Part shown: one piece after another, positions 33,597 through 40,860 of the stretch
How positions within the stretch are numbered: the first letter of the stretch is position 1
How the letters are laid out: each line of letters begins with the position of its first letter
Assembly (NCBI GenBank): GCA_949538625.1
Contig: CATISD010000023.1
Span: 1-44,799, forward strand
From: Acidimicrobiales bacterium AG-410-I20
GTDB lineage: Bacteria > Actinomycetota > Acidimicrobiia > Acidimicrobiales > MedAcidi-G1
Direction of reading: 5' to 3'
DNA: 44,799 nucleotides
Notes under the pieces: model-generated
Databases searched by the model: none
Told to the model about the DNA's origin: nothing
What the model saw: only the letters and a program-made list of their open reading frames with translations
Translations under genes and position numbers: made by a program

Positions 33597-34856
33597 CTAT
33601 AGATTGAACAAATCACGCAGTGCTTCTGCAAGGCGCTCCCCGCGAGCGGTCCCAGCAGCATCTTTCATGCGGACTGTGGGCTCATGCAAAAGTTTTCCTA
33701 CTACTCCAGATACAAGCCCTTCTACTATGTTTCGTTGATTTTCGTCTAGTTCTTCTAATTTTGAGGCAAACCGAGCAAATTCATTTTCAGTGACTTCTGC
33801 AGCACGATCTCTAAGTCCAGCAACTAATGGGGCAACGGAACGAGCTGTTGATTCGTCAACATATCGATCAAGTTCAGTATCAATTATCTTTTGAACCGAG
33901 GTAATTTCTCGACGTCGTGCTTGAATGCCCTCTTCAACGAAAGCCCGTAAGTCATCCATGTCTAATAAGGTCACCCCATCGATCTCTCCTGACGCAGGAT
34001 CAACATCTCTAGGGACAGCGATGTCAACGATAAGAAGTTCTCGGTTCGATCTTCTTCTCATGACCTCGTGAAGATCCCCATGTTCAAGAATCACAGAAGA
34101 CGCTCCAGTTGAGGTTAGTAAGACATCGATTTCAGCTAGATGCGAAGGAAGTTCTTCAAGTTTTACTGGGGTTCCATTGAGTCGTTCTGCGACCTGAACA
34201 GCACTCTCCCAAGTCCTATTTGCCACAAGGATCTCCGCTACTCCACCGTTATTTAAGGCTCTTGCTAATCCTTCACCCATCTTTCCGGTTCCTACAATAA
34301 GAACTCGGCAATTGTTTAAACCCCCAAGACGTTGATTAGCCATTGCTACAGCGGCTTGAGACACTGATGTTGTTTTTTTAGAGATCTCTGTTTCTGTTCT
34401 CACACGCTTTCCAACTTGAAGGGCATGCCTAAACATAGGATTTAATACTGGCCCGACTGTAGATTCTTCGGTTGCTGCCTCCCACGCCATACGAACTTGA
34501 CCAAGTATTTCGTTCTCCCCTAACACTACTGAATCCAGTCCGGATGCAACTGCAAATAAGTGCCTTACTGCATCAGTATCGTAAAGACCAGTTAGGTAGT
34601 CAGAAAACTCTTCAGGGGCTACATGTGTGACCTCTGCAAAGAAGTTTCGAATATCTTCATACCCTCCATGAAATTTCTCAGCGAATGCATAAACTTCAAT
34701 TCGGTTACAGGTAGACAAAATGACGGCTTCTGTAACGTTTTCTCTTGAAGTGAGATCCGAAAGTGCTTTGGGTATATCGGTTTTTTGAATGGTCATCCGT
34801 TCCAAAAGCTCAAGAGGAACGTTTTTATGATTTAGACCTACGACAACGATAGACAC
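33597..34856 (-). CDS. hemA: Glutamyl-tRNA reductase
   Basis: Reduces glutamyl-tRNA(Glu) with NADPH to glutamate-1-semialdehyde, the entry to the C5 haem route. It has 419 residues. The catalytic Cys lies in ILSTCNRIEVYAF near residue 50, SVVLGENEILGQVR near 109, and the NADPH fold in VLIVGTGKMGEGLARAL near 184. The start is GTG at 34856 with AAGGAG upstream. It is the first haem gene after rex, separated by 171 bases that carry a possible promoter of its own. Confidence 0.95.
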   Translation of the reverse strand: MSIVVVGLNHKNVPLELLERMTIQKTDIPKALSDLTSRENVTEAVILSTCNRIEVYAFAEKFHGGYEDIRNFFAEVTHVAPEEFSDYLTGLYDTDAVRHLFAVASGLDSVVLGENEILGQVRMAWEAATEESTVGPVLNPMFRHALQVGKRVRTETEISKKTTSVSQAAVAMANQRLGGLNNCRVLIVGTGKMGEGLARALNNGGVAEILVANRTWESAVQVAERLNGTPVKLEELPSHLAEIDVLLTSTGASSVILEHGDLHEVMRRRSNRELLIVDIAVPRDVDPASGEIDGVTLLDMDDLRAFVEEGIQARRREITSVQKIIDTELDRYVDESTARSVAPLVAGLRDRAAEVTENEFARFASKLEELDENQRNIVEGLVSGVVGKLLHEPTVRMKDAAGTARGERLAEALRDLFNL

Positions 34857-34912
34857 TGTCTGGTCTCCTTAACTATTACTGACAATCCCAACACAACAAT
34901 TTCTGCACTTTG

Positions 34913-34940
34913 GCTATAGAGAAAAACTTATTTTCTGCAA
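34913..34940 (-). promoter_or_regulatory. Possible promoter for hemA
   Basis: On the minus strand TTGCAG and TATAGC are separated by 16 bases, a fair match to a sigma-A promoter, ending about 57 bases upstream of the hemA GTG. It lies in the 171-base gap between rex and hemA (34857-35027), which otherwise shows only AT-rich sequence and a weak AGAAAA/TTTTCT inverted repeat at the spacer. If used, it would uncouple haem genes partly from rex transcription. This is pattern matching only. Confidence 0.3.
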
Positions 34941-35027
34941 TTTAAAGATACCTTCTATCTACCTATCATGACTGATTAGAAACCTCTTTAACAACTTGTC
35001 TGAAAGAGAAAAAGGTCACTATTGGAT

Positions 35028-35675
35028 CTATTCATTTCGTTCTCTTTGTTGTTCATGAAAAGCAAGAATATGAAGTTCAGTCGCCAAATCTACTTTTCTA
35101 AGAGTCACAGATTCTGGAACCGTTACCAAACCTGGCGCAAAGTTCAAAATAGAATAGATACCTGCTTCAATAAGTTGATCTGTAACCACTTGCGCTGAAG
35201 AAGCAGGCGTAGCAACGATGCCTAGTGTGCAGTTATTTTCTTCAACTACGTTGGATAACTCTTCAATTGGATAGACAGTTATCCCTGCAATTTTTTCACC
35301 TACTACCTCAGAAGAAGAGTCAACTAATCCTTTAATAGGGAACCCGCCAGATGCAAAGCCACCATAACGAGTTAATGCGCGACCAAGGTTTCCAGCTCCA
35401 ACAATCACAACTCCAACTGGGTCGCCATCTCCCAACACAAGTTTGATTTGTTGAATAAGGAAATCAACTTCGTAACCAACTCCACGCTTCCCATATGACC
35501 CGAGAATAGAGAGATCTTTACGTACGTTTGCAGCGTTCACCCCTGCGATTGCTGCTAATTGTTCAGAAGAAACTGTAATGGTTCCGTTATCTGCTAAATC
35601 AACAAGCCCTCTTAGATATACAGGTAATCGGGCGACTGTTGCCTCAGGCACCAAGGGGCTTTCTATATCTTCCAC
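35028..35675 (-). CDS. rex: Redox-sensing transcriptional repressor Rex
   Basis: A cytoplasmic repressor that senses the NADH/NAD+ ratio; NADH releases it from operator DNA. It has 215 residues: a winged-helix domain with the recognition stretch AAIAGVNAANVRKDLSILG and GKRGVGY near residue 62, then a Rossmann domain with GVVIVGAGNLGRAL near residue 88. The C-terminal domain-swapped helix region (LHILAFHEQQRE) is present. The start is GTG at 35675. The haem genes follow as in Streptomyces rex-hemACD, and a good Rex site lies before the bc/nuo directon. Confidence 0.95.
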   Translation of the reverse strand: MEDIESPLVPEATVARLPVYLRGLVDLADNGTITVSSEQLAAIAGVNAANVRKDLSILGSYGKRGVGYEVDFLIQQIKLVLGDGDPVGVVIVGAGNLGRALTRYGGFASGGFPIKGLVDSSSEVVGEKIAGITVYPIEELSNVVEENNCTLGIVATPASSAQVVTDQLIEAGIYSILNFAPGLVTVPESVTLRKVDLATELHILAFHEQQRERNE

Positions 35676-35735
35676 ATCCTTAACTTAGATGTTTGTGAAG
35701 CCTTCAGAATGGATTATTAAACCAAAGCTGGTTAA

Positions 35736-35825
35736 TTAATCTACAAGAATGACAAATTGGACGATTGCTGCACTCATAATTGCTATCAGCAATACCGCAG
35801 TGACAACTGTTGTTCTTAACCTCAT
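35736..35825 (-). CDS. Small 29-residue membrane protein
   Basis: This ORF is too short for the ORF track. The ATG at 35825 overlaps the stop of the SAM hydrolase gene (ATGA), and AAGGA lies about 7 bases upstream inside that gene. The product, 29 residues, starts MRLRTTVVTAVLLIAIMSAA and is one hydrophobic helix with an N-terminal Arg pair and a final Asp, suiting a single-span microprotein with its N-terminus inside. Ribosome site, coupling overlap and clean helix together make it more than a chance frame. It lies upstream of rex. Function unknown. Confidence 0.6.
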   Translation of the reverse strand: MRLRTTVVTAVLLIAIMSAAIVQFVILVD

Positions 35826-36679
35826 GTACTTTCCTTTTTGGGCGTTAAAGATACTTGAGTGGTGATTGTTGTTTCATCCGTAGCATTCAATATTTGAATT
35901 GAATCACCTGTACAAATAGAAAACTCTGATGCTGCAGAACTCCTTAGGGTAGCAATAGCTACTAATCCGGCTGAATCAACTATTAGACCTGCTCCTCCTT
36001 CGGGTATTTGGTCAAAGGCAGAAACAACATTTGTTGGATAGATTCGCTCTCCAATTTTTATCTGCAGTTTGCCTTCTGGGAGGTCATCTATTCCAATATT
36101 TAATTGGACATTTCCGTATTGGTCTATCCAAAGAACTTCAGTAAATAAAATTTCTTCTTCAATATAGGAGACAGGAATAATTGCAGGCATAAGACTATTT
36201 GGGTCTATCGGATCACCAAACTCTGCTAGAGGAACTCCATTTGCTAAATGAGCGGCAACTGGAGCGAACACGTCTCGGCCATCAAATGTTGTAGAGGAAG
36301 TTGCTAAATGAAAACTGTTATTTGTTAATTCTATGACTTGTTTTGGTCCCCCAACCATTGCAACTGCAGGAGCTAACAACCCGTTATCTGGTCCAACTAA
36401 GACTGACTCTCCTTCTCCTACTTCGACAGCGATTCTTCGTCGATCAGTGCCTACTCCAGGATCTACTACTGCTACTACGATTCCAGGGCATAAGTATTCA
36501 ACACTTCTTGCTAAAGCAAGTGATCCGGCTCTCACATCATGAGGTGGTACACCGTGGGTTATATCTATTATTTCAACTTCTGGAGCGATACTTCGAAAGA
36601 CTGAGTGGACCACGCCAACAAATTCATCTGATACGCCGAAATCAGATAGAAACGAGATAGTTGTATACCCAGAAGGCAC
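35822..36679 (-). CDS. SAM hydroxide adenosyltransferase (S-adenosyl-L-methionine hydrolase, DUF62 family)
   Basis: This family splits S-adenosylmethionine to adenosine and methionine using hydroxide; relatives are fluorinases and chlorinases. Landmarks are FLSDFGVSDEFVG at the start, DITHGVPPHDVRAGSLAL, VVDPGVGTDRR, LVGPDNGLL and FDGRDVFAPVAAHL. I prefer GTG 36679 (about 285 residues) over the track's ATG 36721: the latter lies 41 bases inside proC with no ribosome site, while GTG 36679 sits just past the proC stop with GGAG 9 bases upstream. It is coupled downstream to the microprotein ORF. Confidence 0.85.
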   Translation of the reverse strand: MPSGYTTISFLSDFGVSDEFVGVVHSVFRSIAPEVEIIDITHGVPPHDVRAGSLALARSVEYLCPGIVVAVVDPGVGTDRRRIAVEVGEGESVLVGPDNGLLAPAVAMVGGPKQVIELTNNSFHLATSSTTFDGRDVFAPVAAHLANGVPLAEFGDPIDPNSLMPAIIPVSYIEEEILFTEVLWIDQYGNVQLNIGIDDLPEGKLQIKIGERIYPTNVVSAFDQIPEGGAGLIVDSAGLVAIATLRSSAASEFSICTGDSIQILNATDETTITTQVSLTPKKEST

Positions 36680-36680
36680 G

Positions 36681-37475
36681 CTAACTAACTCCAAGTTCTC
36701 GAGAGCGATTTGCTGCGGCATTGACTACTTTTTTAATAAGTTCAGAAAAGTTCGCTTCTTCAAATACTGCTAATCCAGCAGCAGTAGTGCCACCTTTTGA
36801 TGTCACGTTTTCTCTTAATACTGAAGCCGGCTCATCACTTTCTCTCAGTAATGTCGCAGCACCCAACAAAGTTCGCTCGGTTAGTTCGACTGCGACTTGA
36901 TGAGTTAGCCCTTCAGATTTGGCTGCTTCAATTAATTTTTCAGCTAATAAAAATACATATGCGGGTCCCGATCCAGATATGCCTGTTACTGCATCAAGAT
37001 CGGATTCATCTACTACCACAACTCCGCCAACTGCAGACAAAATACTCTGTCCCCATTTTAAATCATCTGACGAAGCTAGGGATCCGCTAGCTAGACCTGC
37101 TGCTCCCTGTCCAACTAATGATGGCGTATTGGGCATTGCTCTTAGTACTGAAGTATGCGGCCCTAATTCATCTTCTAGCGATGAAAGAGTAATACCAGCA
37201 GCAATTGACAAAACTCTTGTGACACTCGCTTTACGAAGAGAAGAACAAACTTCTAAAACAATATGGGGTTTAACTGCTATAAGAGCGTCCGTCCCTTCCA
37301 AGAGTTCGACTCCTATAGTCACACCCTTTAGCTCAGTTTCTAAATAACTTCTTCTGTCTGGATCAGGTTCTACGATGTGCATCGCTTCTGCATCTGCCCA
37401 GCCTTTAGATATGAGCCCTCCGAGAAGAGCTTCACCCATTTTCCCGCCACCAATAACTTGTAATTTTTTATTCAC
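36681..37475 (-). CDS. proC: Pyrroline-5-carboxylate reductase
   Basis: The last step of proline synthesis, reducing pyrroline-5-carboxylate with NAD(P)H. It has 264 residues. Landmarks are VIGGGKMGEALLGGLISKG at the N-terminus, VLRAMPNTPSLVGQGAAGL near residue 110, GISGSGPAYVFLLAEKLIEA near 165, and VTSKGGTTAAGLAVFE near 228. The start is GTG at 37475 with GGATAGG upstream. A proC gene close to hemA-like genes is common in actinobacteria. Confidence 0.93.
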   Translation of the reverse strand: MNKKLQVIGGGKMGEALLGGLISKGWADAEAMHIVEPDPDRRSYLETELKGVTIGVELLEGTDALIAVKPHIVLEVCSSLRKASVTRVLSIAAGITLSSLEDELGPHTSVLRAMPNTPSLVGQGAAGLASGSLASSDDLKWGQSILSAVGGVVVVDESDLDAVTGISGSGPAYVFLLAEKLIEAAKSEGLTHQVAVELTERTLLGAATLLRESDEPASVLRENVTSKGGTTAAGLAVFEEANFSELIKKVVNAAANRSRELGVS

Positions 37476-37511
37476 TTTGTGGAACCTATCCGATGATTAA
37501 CCGACCAACTC

Positions 37512-38000
37512 CTAAGAGCTAAACCGACTAGCGAAACCAATCCTTAAACCGGGCTTAAAACACTCTTCGATTGCCATCCAGCATGTCCCAAGAATTCGAT
37601 CAAGTTCATCTTCTGTGACTGTTGATACAGGTATAGCACCTACGAGAAATACCGAATCTTCCTCTCCTATACAAAGAGTTACACCAATAAGCCGTCGATT
37701 TTTTCTCAACATGTACTCCCAAAAGTCCGAATGATTCTCCTCTGGTCCAGGCATCAAATACGTTTCATAGTGAAGCATGCGTTGCTTTAAAGTCACATTA
37801 AGCATGCTCGACTCTTTCTCTTCGCCCAGAATCCTTGCATGCCAAATATGTTGTGCCGGAGCAAAATCTAAATCTTCTTCAACACTTGCCAAAATTGGGT
37901 TATTAGTTAATTGTTCATTAAACCACGTATTAATACGTTCAATAAATACTTGAAATTCATCTGAAGTTAGTGGTGAATTTTCATTCACGATTAGCTGCAC
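37512..38000 (-). CDS. YbjN-domain protein
   Basis: A 162-residue soluble protein of the YbjN/type III-chaperone-like fold, judged from the overall pattern: an N-terminal helix, then HARILGEEKESSMLNVTLKQ strands, LHYETYLMPGPEENHSDFWE, and the LLRxNRRLxGVTLxIGEEDSV-like segment. The biochemical function of this family is unsettled. It overlaps the mshA stop. In mycobacteria a YbjN-domain gene (Rv0487) directly follows mshA (Rv0486) with a phosphoglycerate mutase nearby, the same neighbourhood as here. The start is GTG 38000; GTG 37988 is possible. Confidence 0.75.
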   Translation of the reverse strand: MQLIVNENSPLTSDEFQVFIERINTWFNEQLTNNPILASVEEDLDFAPAQHIWHARILGEEKESSMLNVTLKQRMLHYETYLMPGPEENHSDFWEYMLRKNRRLIGVTLCIGEEDSVFLVGAIPVSTVTEDELDRILGTCWMAIEECFKPGLRIGFASRFSS

Positions 38001-39205
38001 TCAACTAACGCAAGTAATGCGCGACTATCACAAATCTGTTTTAGGCGTTCCGCTGTAGCTTGCCAAGTGAACGACCAAGATTTTTCAGCCGCGGCAACTG
38101 CCATCTCCGCTCCAGCTATAGGGTCACCGAATAAATTGTTTATATGTTGAGCGAAATCTTCAGGTTTGCGTCCCTCAACAAGAAATCCTGTTTGCCCATG
38201 GTCAACTAGTGTTCGTAGACCACCAACATCAGAAGCAACTACTGGTATACCGCAAGCGGCCGCTTCGAGCGCTACCAAGCCAAAGGACTCAGATCGACTC
38301 GGCATAATCAAAACATCTGCAGATCTGTACCACATACATAGATCATGATGTGCCTGTGGAGGAACAAATAAAACACGATCAACAAGCTCTAATTCATTAA
38401 CGAGGGACCATATCTTCTCTTCAGTAGCAGGCCCTTCAGGACCACTAGCCCCTCCAACAATAACTAGTTGGGCATTTGGGTACTTTTTTAAGTGAGCCAG
38501 TGTCTGGATTGCTACCTCAACACCTTTTAATGGTTGTATGCGACCGACAAAGAGTAAGACAGGGTCACCGCTTAAGCCAGTCGCTTTCCTAGCTTCTTCT
38601 CGATCTCCTGGCGAAAATAAAGAGTGGTCTACACCTGGTGGAACTATTTCTATCCGAGAAATATCTGTTCCATATAAATCGACAAGTTGTCGAGACTCTT
38701 CTTCGCTATTAGCAAGAACGATGTCCGAGCAACGGGCGACGGCTGTTTCTGCATCCATTCGGCGTTGAGGTTCTATCTCACCCGTTTCAGCTTTGACTCT
38801 CGCCAGAGTATGAAAAACAGTAGTCAGAGGTAAACCTAATTCATGCTTTAAGCGGTGACCGGCAAGCCCACTTAACCAATAATTCGCGAGTAGTCCATCA
38901 AATCCGCCGTGTGTGCGAATCCATTTCGATACTTGATCGGCAAACAAACCAACTATCTCAGGAAGTTCCTCTTTTGATAGATCAAGCGCTCCTGCGGTGA
39001 CGTGAACAACTCGAAATCCTGGTTCAACATTAACTACTTCAGGAGTAGTTAAATCTGTTCGTCTTACAAAAACGGTTGATTCACGACCTGATCTTGCAAG
39101 TGCAGATATGAGTTCTCTTACATAAACATTCATTCCACCGCTATCCCCAGACCCTGGCTGAACTAGTGGTGATGTATGCAAAGATAAAACGGCAAGATGG
39201 TTCAT
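37991..39205 (-). CDS. mshA: D-inositol-3-phosphate glycosyltransferase (mycothiol synthesis)
   Basis: Family 4 glycosyltransferase that joins GlcNAc from UDP-GlcNAc to inositol 3-phosphate, the first step of mycothiol, the actinobacterial thiol buffer. It has 404 residues. The N-terminal LHTSPLVQPGSGDSGGMNVYV is characteristic of MshA. The C-terminal donor domain has LLFVGRIQPLKGVEVA near residue 218 and SRSESFGLVALEAAACGIP near 302. A strong GGAGGG precedes the ATG at the end of the MoaD-like gene. Its presence is the clearest sign that the genome is actinobacterial. Confidence 0.92.
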   Translation of the reverse strand: MNHLAVLSLHTSPLVQPGSGDSGGMNVYVRELISALARSGRESTVFVRRTDLTTPEVVNVEPGFRVVHVTAGALDLSKEELPEIVGLFADQVSKWIRTHGGFDGLLANYWLSGLAGHRLKHELGLPLTTVFHTLARVKAETGEIEPQRRMDAETAVARCSDIVLANSEEESRQLVDLYGTDISRIEIVPPGVDHSLFSPGDREEARKATGLSGDPVLLFVGRIQPLKGVEVAIQTLAHLKKYPNAQLVIVGGASGPEGPATEEKIWSLVNELELVDRVLFVPPQAHHDLCMWYRSADVLIMPSRSESFGLVALEAAACGIPVVASDVGGLRTLVDHGQTGFLVEGRKPEDFAQHINNLFGDPIAGAEMAVAAAEKSWSFTWQATAERLKQICDSRALLALVECS

Positions 39206-39207
39206 AT

Positions 39208-39444
39208 TTACCCTCCAGATACCGGTGGAAGGAGGGCTACTTCATCTTCATCTACTACAGACGTACTCAAGTCTGCTTGTTTACCATTAACCCAGATTTT
39301 GCAGTTTGGTAAAAGAGTAGAAAAAGTTTCGCCAAATTGTTTACTTGCCGTATTTATAACTTCGCCAACAGTGTCTCCTGGAATTGCAGTTTTTCCAGTA
39401 CCTGCAGCAACTCGAATTGAAGCGAAGAGTCTTAGTACAGCCAT
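39208..39444 (-). CDS. MoaD/ThiS-family small sulfur-carrier protein
   Basis: A ubiquitin-fold sulfur carrier of 78 residues that ends in the required Gly-Gly (LLPPVSGG). LRLFASIRVAAG at the start and WVNGKQADLSTSVVDEDEVALLPP toward the end match MoaD-type proteins (molybdopterin synthase small subunit or relatives). No molybdenum-cofactor or thiamine gene is next to it, so the pathway is uncertain. It lies directly before mshA. The 62 bases to the divergent phosphatase must hold promoters for both. Confidence 0.85.
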   Translation of the reverse strand: MAVLRLFASIRVAAGTGKTAIPGDTVGEVINTASKQFGETFSTLLPNCKIWVNGKQADLSTSVVDEDEVALLPPVSGG

Positions 39445-39506
39445 TCATTTAGTCTACGAACGGTTTACCTTTTCTGAAATCTAGTTCTTCCGATAAAGTC
39501 ATCTAA

Positions 39507-40094
39507 GTGACCCGTTTGCTACTTGTTAGACATGGCCAATCTGAATGGAATGCTCTTGGAAGGTGGCAGGGACAAGCCGATCCCCCCTTAACTGATATTG
39601 GGCGGGAGCAAGCTCGACAGGCTGGTTCTGTATTAGGACAGTTTGATGCAATTTTCTCTTCTGATTTACAACGCGCTTCAGAAACAGCAGCAATTATTTC
39701 TGAAATTCTCGGAATTGGACCTGTTGTCACTGACTCGGATCTCCAGGAAAGATGCGCTGGACCTTGGCAGGGATTAACTCGTGAAGAAATTGAGGCTGGT
39801 TGGCCCGGGGCTTTGGTTTCTGGAGATCGCCCAGAAGGGTACGAGTTAGACCATCAAGTATTAACACGAGTGATAGATGCCCTGAATCGGATTACTGATA
39901 AAGCCAATAGTTACGAAAACATTCTTGTAGTTACTCATGGGGGTGTGATCTATTCAATTGAAGGATCTGCTGCCGTGCCTATGGTTCGTATCCCTAATCT
40001 TGGGGGTCGCTGGATTTCATTCAATGACGGCGAAGTCGCACTCGGTAAAAGAGTTGATTTAGTAGGTGACGGGACTACTCCTGACTTACTGTAA
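39507..40094 (+). CDS. Histidine phosphatase family protein (phosphoglycerate mutase-like)
   Basis: A cytoplasmic phosphatase or mutase of the His-phosphatase fold, 195 residues. The catalytic RHG lies at the N-terminus (LLLVRHGQSEWNALGRWQGQ), the acid/base segment at DLQERCAGPWQGLTREEIE, and the second His in VVTHGGVIYSI. The length fits a general phosphatase of the family better than a classical glycolytic mutase (about 230-250 residues). The start is GTG at 39507 with a weak ribosome site. Its 3' end overlaps the convergent Nudix gene by 9 bases. Confidence 0.88.
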   Translation: MTRLLLVRHGQSEWNALGRWQGQADPPLTDIGREQARQAGSVLGQFDAIFSSDLQRASETAAIISEILGIGPVVTDSDLQERCAGPWQGLTREEIEAGWPGALVSGDRPEGYELDHQVLTRVIDALNRITDKANSYENILVVTHGGVIYSIEGSAAVPMVRIPNLGGRWISFNDGEVALGKRVDLVGDGTTPDLL

Positions 40095-40763
40095 AGAACT
40101 TTCTTTGGTTCTGCTTTTTACCTGAGACATCAGGTCTTCAGCAGCTTCAAGATCTCCATCTACTGCTTTGTCCATAGCAGCTTCAATAAGAGCAAGATTT
40201 GATTCAATTCTTTTTAAATCAGAATCTGAGTTATCTTTGGTGTGCATATTTGAACCTGAGGCGTGTTCGTTTTGAGTTTCTAGGTCTTCAGGGGCGCTTT
40301 GCTTATTTTTGTGGGAATACCAATCGGTGAAAGTACCCAGTATTTTTTTATCTCTGTCCCAAGTTAACAATTCTTTAGCTTTTTCATAATTAGCCCATTG
40401 AATCATGTCTACTTCATTATTTGGTTTGAACTCCCCAGTTTCTATTGTCATCGCCCAATAAGTGACTTCTTTTTTCAATTTTTTGTTACTTACTGAATAG
40501 TTCACTTGACCAATAAGGTCTTCTGCGCGACAAGTGAAACCTGTTTCTTCTTCCGTCTCTCTTATGGCAGTTTGTAGAAGTGTTTCACCTGGGTCTTGTT
40601 TTCCTTTTGGAAAACTCCAATCACGATCAGGTCGATGGATTATCAGAACCTCAAGACTTTTGTCTTCTAAGTTCTCTCTATAAATAAGACCACCAGCGGC
40701 ATACACATCTATATCGGAATTTGAGCTAATTGAAGAACTTGACTCTTGAATTTGTTCTTTCAC
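40086..40763 (-). CDS. Nudix hydrolase with a helical C-terminal extension
   Basis: Hydrolyses a nucleoside diphosphate linked to another group; substrate unknown. The Nudix box is complete: GKQDPGETLLQTAIRETEEE, then TGF. It has 225 residues. The core (about 18-150, with WSFPKGKQ) resembles MutT1-type enzymes. The last 75 residues are a polar linker followed by a predicted helical pair (LKRIESNLALIEAAMDKAVD). GGAG lies 5 bases before the GTG start. In mycobacterial MutT1 a Nudix and a His-phosphatase domain are fused; here the two folds are convergent neighbours. Confidence 0.9.
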   Translation of the reverse strand: MKEQIQESSSSISSNSDIDVYAAGGLIYRENLEDKSLEVLIIHRPDRDWSFPKGKQDPGETLLQTAIRETEEETGFTCRAEDLIGQVNYSVSNKKLKKEVTYWAMTIETGEFKPNNEVDMIQWANYEKAKELLTWDRDKKILGTFTDWYSHKNKQSAPEDLETQNEHASGSNMHTKDNSDSDLKRIESNLALIEAAMDKAVDGDLEAAEDLMSQVKSRTKESSLQ

Positions 40764-40813
40764 AACCGCTCCATTAACTATTGAATCTGAACGGCTTTGA
40801 CACTACAACCATA

Positions 40814-40842
40814 TTGAAGAGTTAACGTGGATTGAATATATA
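40814..40842 (+). promoter_or_regulatory. Probable promoter of the 450-residue unknown gene
   Basis: TTGAAG and TATATA are separated by exactly 17 bases on the plus strand, a good sigma-A-type match. The -10 ends 18 bases before the ATG at 40861, so the leader would be very short. It lies in the 97-base divergent gap that also serves the minus-strand Nudix gene. This is pattern matching only. Confidence 0.45.
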
Positions 40843-40860
40843 TGGAGAACTTTCGTCATA

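Noticed and set aside
35693-35710. TTGTGAAGCCTTCAGAAT upstream of rex as an autoregulatory Rex operator
   Set aside because: Only about 10 of 18 positions match and the right half-site is out of register; it contains a separate TGAAG-C-CTTCA repeat. Too weak to call.
36919-37347. 142-residue plus-strand ORF opposite proC
   Set aside because: It mirrors the proC reading frame on the other strand, has no ribosome site and lacks recognisable sequence; a shadow ORF.
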